64,000 nt of DNA from Aristolochia californica. Lineage: Eukaryota > Streptophyta > Magnoliopsida > Piperales > Aristolochiaceae. Positions within the stretch are counted from its first letter, which is position 1; every line of letters begins with the position of its first letter. Below are positions 53,239 through 62,820 of this stretch, in pieces. The stretch lies in NCBI GenBank assembly GCA_029961685.1, contig JARWKL010000004.1, forward strand, positions 25,301,610 to 25,365,609. The letters run 5' to 3'. Under the pieces are notes generated by a model. It ran no database searches, was not told the origin of the DNA, and saw only the letters and a list, made by a program, of their open reading frames with translations. The translations under genes were made by a program, and so were the position numbers.

Positions 53239-53720
53239 AATGTTATTCTCTTTAAAAGGTTTGGGTCCAGAGGTCATTTGCTTCTTAAACATGTTTCAAG
53301 CACGCATAACCATTTTTTAAAACATGTGTGGAAAAATATCTTTCTTATAAAATTTCGATCTATTAGGGTTGAACTACTGGAATTTCCCAAACTTGGATAA
53401 CAAAATTTTGTGTACATTTTTGGTGTGTGATTATATCTTCTTTACTTACATTTGTGATTGCTTTAAATTTTTTCCATACATAAACTCTAAAATTTTAATT
53501 TTTGTTGTGATCTATTTGGCGTTTATCTCTTTTTTTTACGAGATTATGGGGAAGTGAAAAATCAATTTTTGATTTAAGAAAAAAGTCTATATCTAAAATG
53601 TAAATGCACAATGCAAAAATGTAGAGAGAGATAATTCCAAAAAGTGTCTGTAATTTTAAGAGATTGTAAACTATTTTTAGTTTTTATATATCAGGTTCTG
53701 CAATTGTCCGGAAAAGGAGA

Positions 53721-53731
53721 GGGGGGGGGGG
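53721..53731 (+). repeat. Run of eleven G
   Basis: The G-rich stretch reads AAAAGGAGA followed by 11 consecutive G and then ATTTC, where other monomers have GGGGGAGGCGGGGG. It is a likely slippage or assembly-length-uncertain site. Confidence 0.9.
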
Positions 53732-54785
53732 ATTTCTAACTTAGTGTTGACTCCCAATCCAAAAGTCATTCCTTAGAAAAATTAAGCCCATTACGCATCA
53801 TAAATCACTTTACAATCATCTATGATTGTTAAGTCAGTTTTTTGTAAATGGGCAAAATAATGGCTTGTTTGACTCAGGTAAATATCCCACCCCACGTTCA
53901 CTTGGGAATTTAATCTTATTCTCTTTAAAAGGTTTGGATCCATAGGTCATTTGCATCTTTAATATATTTCAAGCAAGCATATCCATTTTTTAAAACAAGT
54001 GAAGAAAAATCTCTTATTTATAAAATTCCGAGCTATTAGGGTTGAACTAGTGAAATTTCTAAAACTTGGTTAACAAAACTTTTGTGTAAATTTCTGGCGT
54101 TTCAATAAATTTTATTTACTTACATTTTTTAGTTCTTTAAATTCTTTCCATATATAAACTCTAAAATTTTCTTTTTGTTGTGTTTAATTTGCCTTTTATA
54201 TCTTTTTTTGTTTACAAGATGATGGGGAAGTGAAAACTCAAGTTTTGATTTAAACATCTAAAATGTAAATGCACAATGCACAAATGTAGAGAGATATAAT
54301 TCCAAATAGTGTCTGTAATTTTTAGGGATTGTAAACTCTTTTTAGTTTTTACATATCAGGTTCTGCAATCGTTGAGAAAAGGGGTGGCGGGGAATTTTTA
54401 ACTGAGTGTTGACTCCCAATTCAAAAGTCATTTCTTAAAAAAATATAGTCTGTTACACATGATAAATCACTTAACAATAATCTATGATCGTTAGGTAAAA
54501 TTTTTTTAAATGGGGAAAATAATAGTTTGTTTGACTCGGGTAAATATCCCAATGCACGTTCGCTTGGGAATTTAATGTTATTCCCTTTAAAAGCTTTGGA
54601 TCCATAGGTCATTTGCATCCTTAACATGTTTCAAGCTTGCAAATCCATTTTTTGAAACATGTGTAGAAAAATATCTTTCTTATAAAATTCCGAGCTATTA
54701 GGGTTGAACTAGTGGAATTTCCAAAACTTGGAAAAAAAAATATTTTGTGTACATTTGTGGTGAGTGAATAAATTTTCTTTACTTA

Positions 54786-54885
54786 CATTTGTTATTGCTT
54801 TAAATTCTTTCCATACACAAAACTCTAAAATTTTCCATTTGTTATTGCTTTAAATTTTTTTCATACACAAAACTCTAAATTTTTT
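54786..54885 (+). repeat. 50-bp tandem duplication
   Basis: The unit beginning CATTTGTTATTGCTTTAAAT and ending ACTCTAAAATTTTC occupies 54,786-54,835. It is repeated at 54,836-54,885 with a few changes (TTTTTTTC in place of TCTTTCC). Both copies carry the unusual ACACAAAACTC variant, so the duplication is recent. Confidence 0.93.
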
Positions 54886-55149
54886 TTTTGTTGTGATCTG
54901 TTTGCATTTAATCTCTTTTTTCATTTACGAGATGAAGGGGAAGTGAAAACTCATGTTTTGATTTAAGAAAAAAGTATGCATTTAAAACGGAAATGCACAA
55001 TGCAAAAATATAGAGAGAGATAATTCCAAAAAGTGTCTATAAGTTTTAGGGATTGTAAACTCTTATTATTTTTTATATATTAGGTTCTACAATAATCGGG
55101 AAAAGGGGGAGGCGAAGGATTTTTAACTGAGCGTTAACTCCCAATCCAT

Positions 55150-55175
55150 ACGTCATTCCTTACATTTTTTATTGC
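55150..55175 (+). other. About 290-bp deletion removing the anchor
   Basis: CATACGTCATTCCTTAC joins ATTTTTTATTGC. Everything from AAAAATATAG through the GGATCC anchor, the dyad and the TTCATTTGTGG landmark is gone. CTTAC occurs at both ends in the consensus (CCTTACAAAAA and ACTTACATTTG), a likely microhomology. Anchors 54,598 and 55,650 are 1052 bp apart. Confidence 0.9.
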
Positions 55176-57987
55176 GTTATTTTCTTTCCATACATAAACT
55201 CTAAAATTTTCATTATGTTGTGATCAATTTGCTTTTTATCTCATTTTTTGTTTACGAGATAAAGGGAAAGTTAAAACTTATGTTTTGATTTAAGAAAAAA
55301 GTATACATATAAAAAGGAAATGCACAATGAAAAAATGTACATGGAGATAATTCCAAAAAATGTTAGTAATTTTTAGGGATAGTAAACTGTTTTTAGTTTT
55401 GATATATATCAGGTTTTGCAATCGTCGGGAAAAGGGGGAGGCGGGGTTTTTAACTGAGTGTCGACTCCAAATCCATAAGTCATTCCTAACAAAAATATTG
55501 CCCGTTACAAAATATAAATTACTTTACAATCATCTATGATCGTTAGGTCAACTTATTGTAAATGAGACAAAGAGTGGCTTGTTTGACTCAGGAAAATATC
55601 CCACCGCACGTTCACTTGAGAATTTAACGTTATTCACTTTAAATGGTATGGATCCATAGGTCATTTGCATATTTAACATGTTTCAAACATGTATATCCAT
55701 TTTTTAAAACATGTGTAGAAAAATCTCTTTCTTATAAAATTCCAAGCTATTAGGGTTGAACTAGTGAAATTTCCCAAACTAGGATAACAAAACTTTTATG
55801 TTCATTTGTGTTGTGTGAATAAATTTACTTTACTTACATTTGTTATTTCTTTAAATTCTTTCCATACATAAAATCTAAAAATTTCATTTTGTTGTGATCT
55901 ATTTTTCCCTTTTATCTCTTTTTTTTGTTACGAAGGGATAATGAAAACTCAAGTTTTGATTTAAGAAAAAAATATACAGCTAAAATGGAAATACACAATG
56001 CACAAATGTAGAGAGAGATAATTCCAAAATGTGTCTGTAATTTTTAGGGATTGTTAACTCTTTTTAGTTTTTTATCAGGTTTTGTAATCGTAGGGAAAAG
56101 GGGGAGGTGGGGGATTTTTAACTAAAGTGTTGGCTCCCAATCCATATGTCATTCCTTACAAAACTTTAGCCCGTTACGCATGATTAATCACTTTACAATC
56201 ATGTATGATCGTTAGGTCAGCTTTTTGTAAATGGGCAAAATAATGGCTTGTTTGAGTCGGGTAAATATCCCACCTCACGTTCACTTGAGAATTTATGGTT
56301 ATTCTCTTTAAAAGGTTTGGATCCAAAGGTAATTTGCATCATTATCATGTTTCAAGCATGCATATCCATTTTTTAAAACATGTGTAGAAAAATCTCTTTC
56401 TTATAAAATTCCAAGTTATTTGGGTTGAACTAGTGGAATTTCCCAAACTTGGATAACAAAACATTTGTGTTCATTTGTGTGTGTGAATAAATTTTATTTA
56501 CTTACATTTTTTATTGCTTTAAATTCTTTCCATACATAAACTCGAAAATTTGCATGTTGTTGTGATCTATTTGCCTTTTATCTCATGTTTGGTTTAATGG
56601 ATGAAGGGAAAGTGAAAACTCAAGCTTTGATTTAAGAAAATAGTATACATCTAAAATGGAAATACACAATGCAGAAATGTAGAGAGAGATAATTCCAAAA
56701 AGTGTTTGTAATTTTTAGGGATTGTAAACTTTTTTTAGATTTTATATATCAGGTTTTGCAATCGTCAAGAAAAAAGGAGAGGCGAGGAATTTTTAACTGA
56801 GTATTGGCTCCCAATCCACAAGTCATTCCTTACAAAACTATTGCCAGTTATGCATGATAAATCACTTGACAATCATCTATGATTGTTAGGTCAGTTTTTT
56901 GTAAATGGGCAATATATTGGTTTGTTTAACACGGGTAAAAATCCCACCCACGTTCACTTGAGAATATATTGTTGTTCTCTTTAAAAGGTTTGGATCCATC
57001 GGTCATTTGCATCTTTAACATGTTATAAGCATGCATATTGTTTTTTTAAAACATATGTAGAAAAATCTCTTTCTTATAAAATTCCAAGCTATTAGGATTG
57101 AACTAGTGGAATTTCCCAAACTTGAATAACAAAACTTTTGTGTTCATTTGTAGTGTGTGAATAAATTTTCTTTACTGACATTTGTTATTGCTTTAATCTT
57201 TCCATACATAAACTCTAAAATTTTTCGTTTCGTTGCGATTTATTTGCCTTTTATTCTCTTTTGTTGTTTACGAGATGAAGGGAAAGTGAAAACTCAAGTT
57301 TTGATTTAAGGAAAAAGTATATATCTAAAAAGGAAATACACAATGCACAAATGTAGAGAGAGATAATTCCAAAACGAGACTATAATTTTTAGGGATTGTA
57401 AACTCTTTTTAGTTTCTATATATCAGGTTTTACAATCGTTGAGAAAAGGGGGAGGCGGCGGATTTTTAACTGAGAGTTGATTCCTAATCCATAAGTCATT
57501 CCTTACAAAAATATCTCCCGTTATGCATAATAAATCACTTTACAATAATATATGATTGTTAGGTCAACTTTTTGTAAATGGGAAAAAAAATGGCTTGTTT
57601 GACTTGGGTAAATATCCCACCCCACGTTCACTTGAGAATTTAATGTTATTCTCTTTAAAAAGTTTGGATCCATAGGTCATTTTTATCTTTAACATGTTTC
57701 AAGCATACATATCCATTTTTTAAAACATGAGTAGAAAAATCTCTTTCTTATAAAATTCCAAGCTATTAGGGTTGAACAAGTGCAATTTCCCACACTCTAA
57801 TAACAAAAATTTTGTGTTCATTTGTGGTGTGTGAAAAAATTTTCTTTACTTTGTATTTTTTATTGCTTCAAAATTTAATCCATACATAAACTCTTAAATT
57901 TTCATTTTGTTGTGATCTATTTTTTCCTTTAATCACTTTTTTTGTTTTCGAGATGAAGTGAAAGTGAAAACTCAAGTTTTGATTTAA

Positions 57988-57992
57988 GAAAA
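57988..57992 (+). repeat. Target-site duplication GAAAA, left
   Basis: GAAAA directly precedes the TG start of the LTR and repeats exactly after its CA end. The un-inserted monomers read AAGAAAAAAGTATACATC at this place, so a single GAAAA was duplicated. Confidence 0.88.
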
Positions 57993-58011
57993 TGTTATGC
58001 ATGCAATAACA
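57993..58011 (+). repeat. Hairpin-forming inverted repeat at the LTR left end
   Basis: TGTTAT (57,993-57,998) and ATAACA (58,006-58,011) are exact reverse complements around GCATGCA, which itself contains the palindrome GCATGC. The outer end of the LTR is therefore a small near-perfect palindrome. Confidence 0.8.
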
Positions 58012-58092
58012 TTATTATTTTAGTGTTTTCTTTAATTTACTTTATTTTATTTCAGTTTTAGGTCACAGGGGTATTTTGGGAATTATTTATTA

Positions 58093-58148
58093 ATAGGGAT
58101 ATTCTTAGAATATTTTATTCATAGGGATATTTTTGTAATATTTTATTA
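58093..58148 (+). repeat. 28-bp imperfect tandem repeat inside the LTR
   Basis: ATAGGGATATTCTTAGAATA plus TTTTATTC at 58,093-58,120 is followed by a second version, ATAGGGATATTTTTGTAATA plus TTTTATTA, at 58,121-58,148. Short repeats of this kind in the presumed U3 part of an LTR may act as enhancer elements; that role is inference. Confidence 0.8.
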
Positions 58149-58167
58149 AACCCTAACAGCGTGAACC

Positions 58168-58177
58168 CTATTTAAGG
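58168..58177 (+). promoter_or_regulatory. TATA-like box in the LTR
   Basis: CTATTTAAGG follows the AACCCTAACAGCGTGAACC stretch, about 176 bp from the left end of the LTR. If the element reads left to right, this would be the U3 TATA element. The reverse strand offers CCTTAAATAG at the same place, so it does not settle orientation. Confidence 0.4.
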
Positions 58178-58418
58178 GGTAAGAGTAATGAAAAAAAAAG
58201 CATTGAAGTATTAAGAATTAGGTTAAATCTAGCGTAAAGAGGCTTAGAGTTCTCCTCAATGAGCTCTAGGGTTTTCAAGCTTCCCTTTGGCTTGATCTTT
58301 ATTTTCGTCTTCCCCATGTCTTCCTACTACCCCTATGGTAATGCTTGGAAGACCTGTAACCCGTGGTAGACCCCAGATCCTCCCAAAGAATCCTTGTGTC
58401 AGATCCGGGACCGTAACA

Positions 58419-58423
58419 GAAAA
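58419..58423 (+). repeat. Target-site duplication GAAAA, right
   Basis: GAAAA directly follows the CA end of the LTR and leads into AAGTATAGAACTAAAATG, the resumed satellite. Length five matches the integrase of LTR retrotransposons. Confidence 0.88.
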
Positions 58424-59290
58424 AAGTATAGAACTAAAATGTAAATGACCAATGCACAAATGTAGAGAGAGATAATTCAAAAAAGTGTCTTTAATTTTTG
58501 GGGATTGTAAACTTTGTTTAGTTTTTATATATAAGGTTTTGCAATCGTCGGGAAAAGGGGGAGGCATGGGATTTTTAACTGAGTGTTGACTCCCAATACA
58601 TAAGTCATTCCTTACAAAAATATAGCCCGTTACACATGATAAATAATGTTATAATCATCTATGATCAGTAGGTCAACTTTTTGTAAATGGGCAAAATAAT
58701 GGCTGTTTGACTCGGGTAAATCAACCTCAGCACGCTCACTTGAGAATTTAATATCATTCTCTTTAAAAGGTTTGGATCCATACATCATTTGGATCTTTAA
58801 CATGTTTCAAGCGTGCAAATCCAGTTTTTCAAACATGTGTAGAAAAATCGCTTTCTTATAAAATTCCAAGATATTAGGGTTGAACTAGAGGAATTTCCCA
58901 AACTCTGATAACAAAACTTTTGTGTTCATTTGTAGAGTGTGAATAAATTTTCTTTACTTGCATTTTGTTCTTAAATTCTTTCCATTCATAAACTCTAATA
59001 TTTTCATTTTCTTGTGATCTTTTTTTCCTTTTATTTCTTTTTTTGTTTACGAGATGAAGGGAAAGTGAGAACTCAAGTTTTGATTTAAGAAAAAAGTATA
59101 CATCTAAAATTGAAATGCACAAATGTATAGAGAGATAATTCAAAAAAATGTCAGTAAATTTTAGGGATTCCAAAATCTTTTTAGTATTTATATATCAGGT
59201 TTTTAGTATTTTTAGTAGTCGTCGGGAAAAGAGGGATGCGGGGGATTTTTAACTGAGTGTTGACTCCCAATCCATAAGTCATTCCTTAAA
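58424..59290 (+). repeat. Satellite array between the LTR and block C
   Basis: The anchor is at 58,774. It is ordinary monomer text with the usual landmarks. A small duplication of the TTTTTAGTATTT-type text occurs near 59,190-59,215, in place of the single TTTTTAGTTTTTATA run. Nothing else is visible. Confidence 0.88.
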
Positions 59291-62200
59291 AAAATATAGC
59301 CCTTTACACATGATCAATCACTTAACAATCAACTATGATCGTTAGGTCAGTTTTTGTAAATGGGCAAAATAATGGCTTGTTTGATTCGTGTAAATATCCT
59401 ACCGCACGTTCACTTGGGGATTTAATGTTATTCTCTTTAAAAGGTTTGGATCCATAGGTCATTTGAATCTTTAACATGTTTCGAGCATGCATATCCATTT
59501 TTTAAAACATGTGTTGAAAAATCTCTCTTATAAAATTCTGAGCTATTAGGGTTGAACTAGTGGAATTTCCCAAGCTTGGATAACAAAACTTTTGTGTTCA
59601 TTTGTGTTGTGGGAATAAATTTTCTTTACTTACATTTGTTATTGCTTTAAATTCTTTCCATACATAAACTCTAAAATTTTCATTTTGTTATGATCAATTA
59701 GCCTTGTTTCTCTTTTTTAGTTAACGAGATGAAGGAAAATGAAAACACAAGTTTTGATTTAAGAAAAAAGTATACATCTAAAATGCAAATGCACAATGCA
59801 CAAATCTAGAGAGAGATAATTCCAAAAAGTGTCTGTAATTTTTAGGGAATATAAACTATTTTTAGTTTTTATATATCAGGTTCTGCAATTGTGAGGAAAA
59901 GGAGGAGGCAGGGATTTTTAATTGAGTGTTGATACCCAATCCATAAGTCATTCCTTACTAAAATATAGCCCATTATGGATGATAAATCATTTTACAATTA
60001 TCTATGATCGTTAGGTCAGTTTTTTGTAAATGGGCAAAATAATGGCTTGTTTGACTCTTGTAGATATCCCACCGCACATTCACTTGGGAATTTAATGTTA
60101 TTCTCTTTGAAATATTTGAATCCATTGGTCATTTGCATCTTTAACATGTTTCTAACATGCATATTTATTTTTTAAAACATGTGCAGAAAAATCTTTTTTT
60201 CTTATAAAATTCCAAGCTATTAGGGTTGAACTAGTGGAATATCACAAGCTTGGATAACAAAACTTTTGTGTTCATTTGTGGTGTGCAAATAAATTTTCTT
60301 TACTAACATTTCTTATTTCTTTAAATTATTTCCATACATAAACTCTAAAATTTTCATTTTGTTGTGAACTATTTGCCTTTTTTCTCTTTTTTTTTTTAAC
60401 GCGATGAAGGGAAAGTGAAAACTCAAGTGTTTATTTAAGAAAAAGTACACATCTTAAAAGGAAATGCACAATGCACAAATGTAGAGAGAGATAATTCCAA
60501 AAAGTGTCTGTAATTTTTAGGGATTGTAATCTCTTTTTATTTTTTATATATCAAGTTCTGCAATCGTCGGGAAAAGGGGGAGGTAGGGGATTTTTAACTG
60601 AGTGTTGACTCCCAATCCATAAGTCATTTCTTACAAAAATATGGCCCATTACGCATGATAAATCACTTACAATCATCTATGATGGTTAGGTCAACTTTTT
60701 GTAAATGAGAAAAATAATGGTTTGTTTGACTCAGGTTCACTTGGGAATTTAATGTTATTCTCTTTAAAAGGTTTGGACCCAAAGGTCATTTGCAGCTTTA
60801 ACATGTTTCAAGCATGCATATCCTTTTTTTTAAATCTCTTTCTTATCAAATTCCGAGCTATTAGGGTTGAACTAGTGGAATTTTCCAAACTTGGATAACA
60901 AAAATTGTGTGTTCATTTTAGGTTTGTGAATAAATTTTCTTTACTTACTTTTGTCAATTCTTTAAATTTTTCCATACATTAACTCTAAAATTTTCATTTT
61001 GTTGTGATCTGTTTGCCTTTTCTCTCTTTTTTTTTCACAAGATGAAGGGAAAGTGAAAACTCAAGTTTTGATTTAAGAAAAAAGTATACATCTAAAATAG
61101 AAATGCACAATGCAAAAATTTGGAGAGAGATAATTCCAAAAACTGTCAGTATTTTTTAGAGATTGTAAACTGTTTTTAGTTTTTTTATATCTGGTTTTGC
61201 AATCGTCGGGAAAAGGGAAAGATGAGGGATATTTAACTGAGTGTTGACTCCCAATCCATAAGTCATTCCTTAAAAAAATATAGCCCGTTACACATGATAA
61301 ATCACTTTACAATCATCCTTGATCGTTCTGTCTACTTTTTGCAAATGGGAAAAATAATGACTTGTTTGACTCAGGTAAATATCCCACCGCACGTTCGCTA
61401 GGGAATTTAATGTTATTTTTTTTAAAAGGTTTGGATCGTTAGGTCATTTTCTTCTTAAACATGTTTCAAGAATGTATATCCATTTTTTAAAACAGGTGTC
61501 GAAAAATCTCTTTCTTCTAAAATTCTGAGCTATTAGGGTTGAACAAGTGGAATTTCCCAAAATTGGATAACAAAACTTTTGGGTTCAGTTGTGTTGTGTG
61601 AATAAATTTTCTTTACTTATATTAATTATTGCTTTAAATTCTTTCCTTACATAAACTTTAAAATTTTTATTTTGTTGTGATCTATTTGCCTTTTCTCTCT
61701 TTTTTTTTAAGAGATGAAGGGAAAGTGAAAACTCAAGTTTTTATTTAAGAAAAAAGTATATATCTAAAATGGAAATGCCCCATTCACAAATGTAGAGAGA
61801 GATAATTCTAAAAAGTTTCAGTAATTTTTAGGGATTTTAAACTCTTTTTAGTTTTTTATATCAGGTTCTGCAATCGTCGGGAAAAGGGGGAGGCGGGGGA
61901 TTTTTTACTGAGAGTTCACACCCAATCTAATAGTCATTCCTTACAAAAATATAGCCCATTATACATGATAAATCACTTTACAATCATCTATGATCGTTAT
62001 GTCATCTTATTTTAAATGGGCAAAATAATGGATTGTTTGAGTCGGGTAAATATCCTACCGCACGTGCACTTGAGAATTTAAAGTTATTTTCTTTAAAGGG
62101 ATTGGATCCATTGGTCATTTTCATGTTTAACATGTTTCCAGCATGCATATCCATTTTTAAAACATGTGTTGAAAATTCTCTTTTTTATAAAATTCCGAGC

Positions 62201-62820
62201 TATTAGGGTTGAACTAGTAGAATTTTCCAAACTTAGGTAACAAAACTTTTGTGTTCATTTGTTATTGCTTTAAATTTTTTCTATACATAAACTCTAAAAT
62301 TTTCATTTTTTTGTGATCTATTTGCCTTTTATATCTTTTTTTGTTTACGAGATGAAGGGAAAGTGAAAACTCAAGTTCTGATTTAAGAAAAAAGTATACA
62401 CCTAAAACGGAAATGCACAATACACAAATGTTGGGATAGATAATTCCAACAAGTGTCTGTAATTTTTAGGGATTGTAAACTCTTTTTAGTTTTTATATTT
62501 CAGGTACTGCAATCATCGGGAAAAGGGGGAGGCGGAGGATTTTTAACTGAGTGTTGACTCCCAATCTATTAGTCATTCCTCACAAAAATATAGCCCGTTA
62601 CACATGATAAATCACTTTACAATCATATATGATCGTTAGGTCAGCTTTGTTTAAATGGGCAAAATAATGGCTTATTTGACTCGGATAAATATCCCACCGC
62701 ACGTTCACTTGGGAATTTGTTGTTATTCTCTTTAAAAGGTTTGGATCCGTAGGTCACTCGCATCTTTAACATGTTTCAAGCATGCATATCCATTTTTTAA
62801 AACATGAGTAGAAAAATCAG
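59291..62820 (+). repeat. Satellite block C, third relative of block B
   Basis: Anchors 59,448, 60,118 and 60,775 pair with 13,161, 13,827 and 14,483 at an offset of 46,287-46,292. Anchors 62,104 and 62,743 pair with 15,155 and 15,795 at 46,948-46,949. The jump of about 657 bp is one extra monomer. Shared markers include TTTTTTAGTTAACGAGATG, GTGCAGAAAAA, GTGGTGTGCAAATAAATT, the 18-bp and 33-bp deletions and TTACTGAGAGTTCACACCC. Divergence from B is clearly higher than between B and B'. Confidence 0.87.
61055..61735 (+). repeat. Extra monomer in block C, related to the one at 8.75-9.4 kb
   Basis: The anchor is at 61,433 (GGATCG). It has no partner in block B or B'. It shares AAAACTGTCAGTATTTTTTAG, TATCTGGTT, GGGATATTTAACTGAG, GCTAGGGAATTT and CTTAAACAT...TTTCAAGAATG with the monomer anchored at 9123. 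Either B lost this monomer or C and D kept an older order. Confidence 0.8.

Larger units (their letters stand above)
35916..57987 (+). repeat. Diverged satellite array segment
   Basis: Anchors: 36,325, 37,023, 37,683, 38,357, 39,029, 39,699, 40,370, 40,843, 41,520, 42,088, 42,762, 43,367, 44,012, 44,687, 45,340, 46,009, 46,683, 47,326, 47,997, 48,661, 49,335, 49,998, 50,675, 51,333, 52,008, 52,649, 53,263, 53,936, 54,598, 55,650, 56,319, 56,992 and 57,666. Altered anchors are at 37,023, 39,029, 40,370, 52,649 and 53,263. I found no long near-identical copy of this 22-kb run elsewhere in the window. It carries many private small deletions and a few tandem duplications, listed separately. No gene is visible. 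Confidence 0.93.
1..57992 (+). repeat. Tandem satellite array, left part (about 672-bp monomer)
   Basis: Head-to-tail copies of one AT-rich monomer fill this span, all in the same orientation. Landmarks in order within a monomer are: the GGATCC anchor followed by ATAGGTCATTTGC; an ACATGTTT...AAACATGT dyad; AGGGTTGAACTAGTGGAATT; TTCATTTGTGGTGTGTGAAT; a pyrimidine run of C and T ending in GTTTACGAGATGAAGGG; GGAAATGCACAATGCACAAA; AGAGAGATAATTCC; a G-rich stretch near CGTCGGGAAAAGGGGGAGG; TTTTTAACTGAGTGTTGACT; CATTCCTTACAAAAATATAG; and CACCGCACGTTCACTTGGG just before the next anchor. Spacing between anchors is mostly 660-677 bp. Each of these landmarks is read directly from the sequence. A satellite function at a centromere or other heterochromatin is inference only. 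Confidence 0.98.
57993..58418. mobile_element. Solo LTR of an LTR retrotransposon (426 bp)
   Basis: This is the only non-satellite sequence in the window. It starts TGTTATGC and ends CCGTAACA, giving TG...CA ends and a 5-bp terminal inverted match (TGTTA / TAACA). It is flanked by a perfect 5-bp duplication, GAAAA, at 57,988-57,992 and 58,419-58,423, set in the normal satellite text GATTTAAGAAAAAAGTAT. Those are the standard marks of an integrated LTR. There is no internal region, primer-binding site, gag or pol. It is therefore best explained as a solo LTR left by recombination between two LTRs, although a short non-autonomous element is possible. Its composition differs from the satellite, being richer in G+C after 58,250. 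Orientation is uncertain: the plus strand has a TATA-like TATTTAA at 58,169, but the minus-strand start TGTTACGGTCCC also looks like a typical LTR start. Superfamily is not determinable without internal domains. Confidence 0.9.

Noticed and set aside
58019..58100. Second transposon or miniature inverted-repeat element next to the LTR
   Set aside because: All text between 57,993 and 58,418 is accounted for by one element with matching ends and one target duplication. No second set of termini was found.
58256..58567. 103-codon minus-strand open frame, the longest in the window
   Set aside because: It starts inside the LTR and runs across the insertion junction into satellite, so it is a chance fusion. 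No retrotransposon domain is visible in it.
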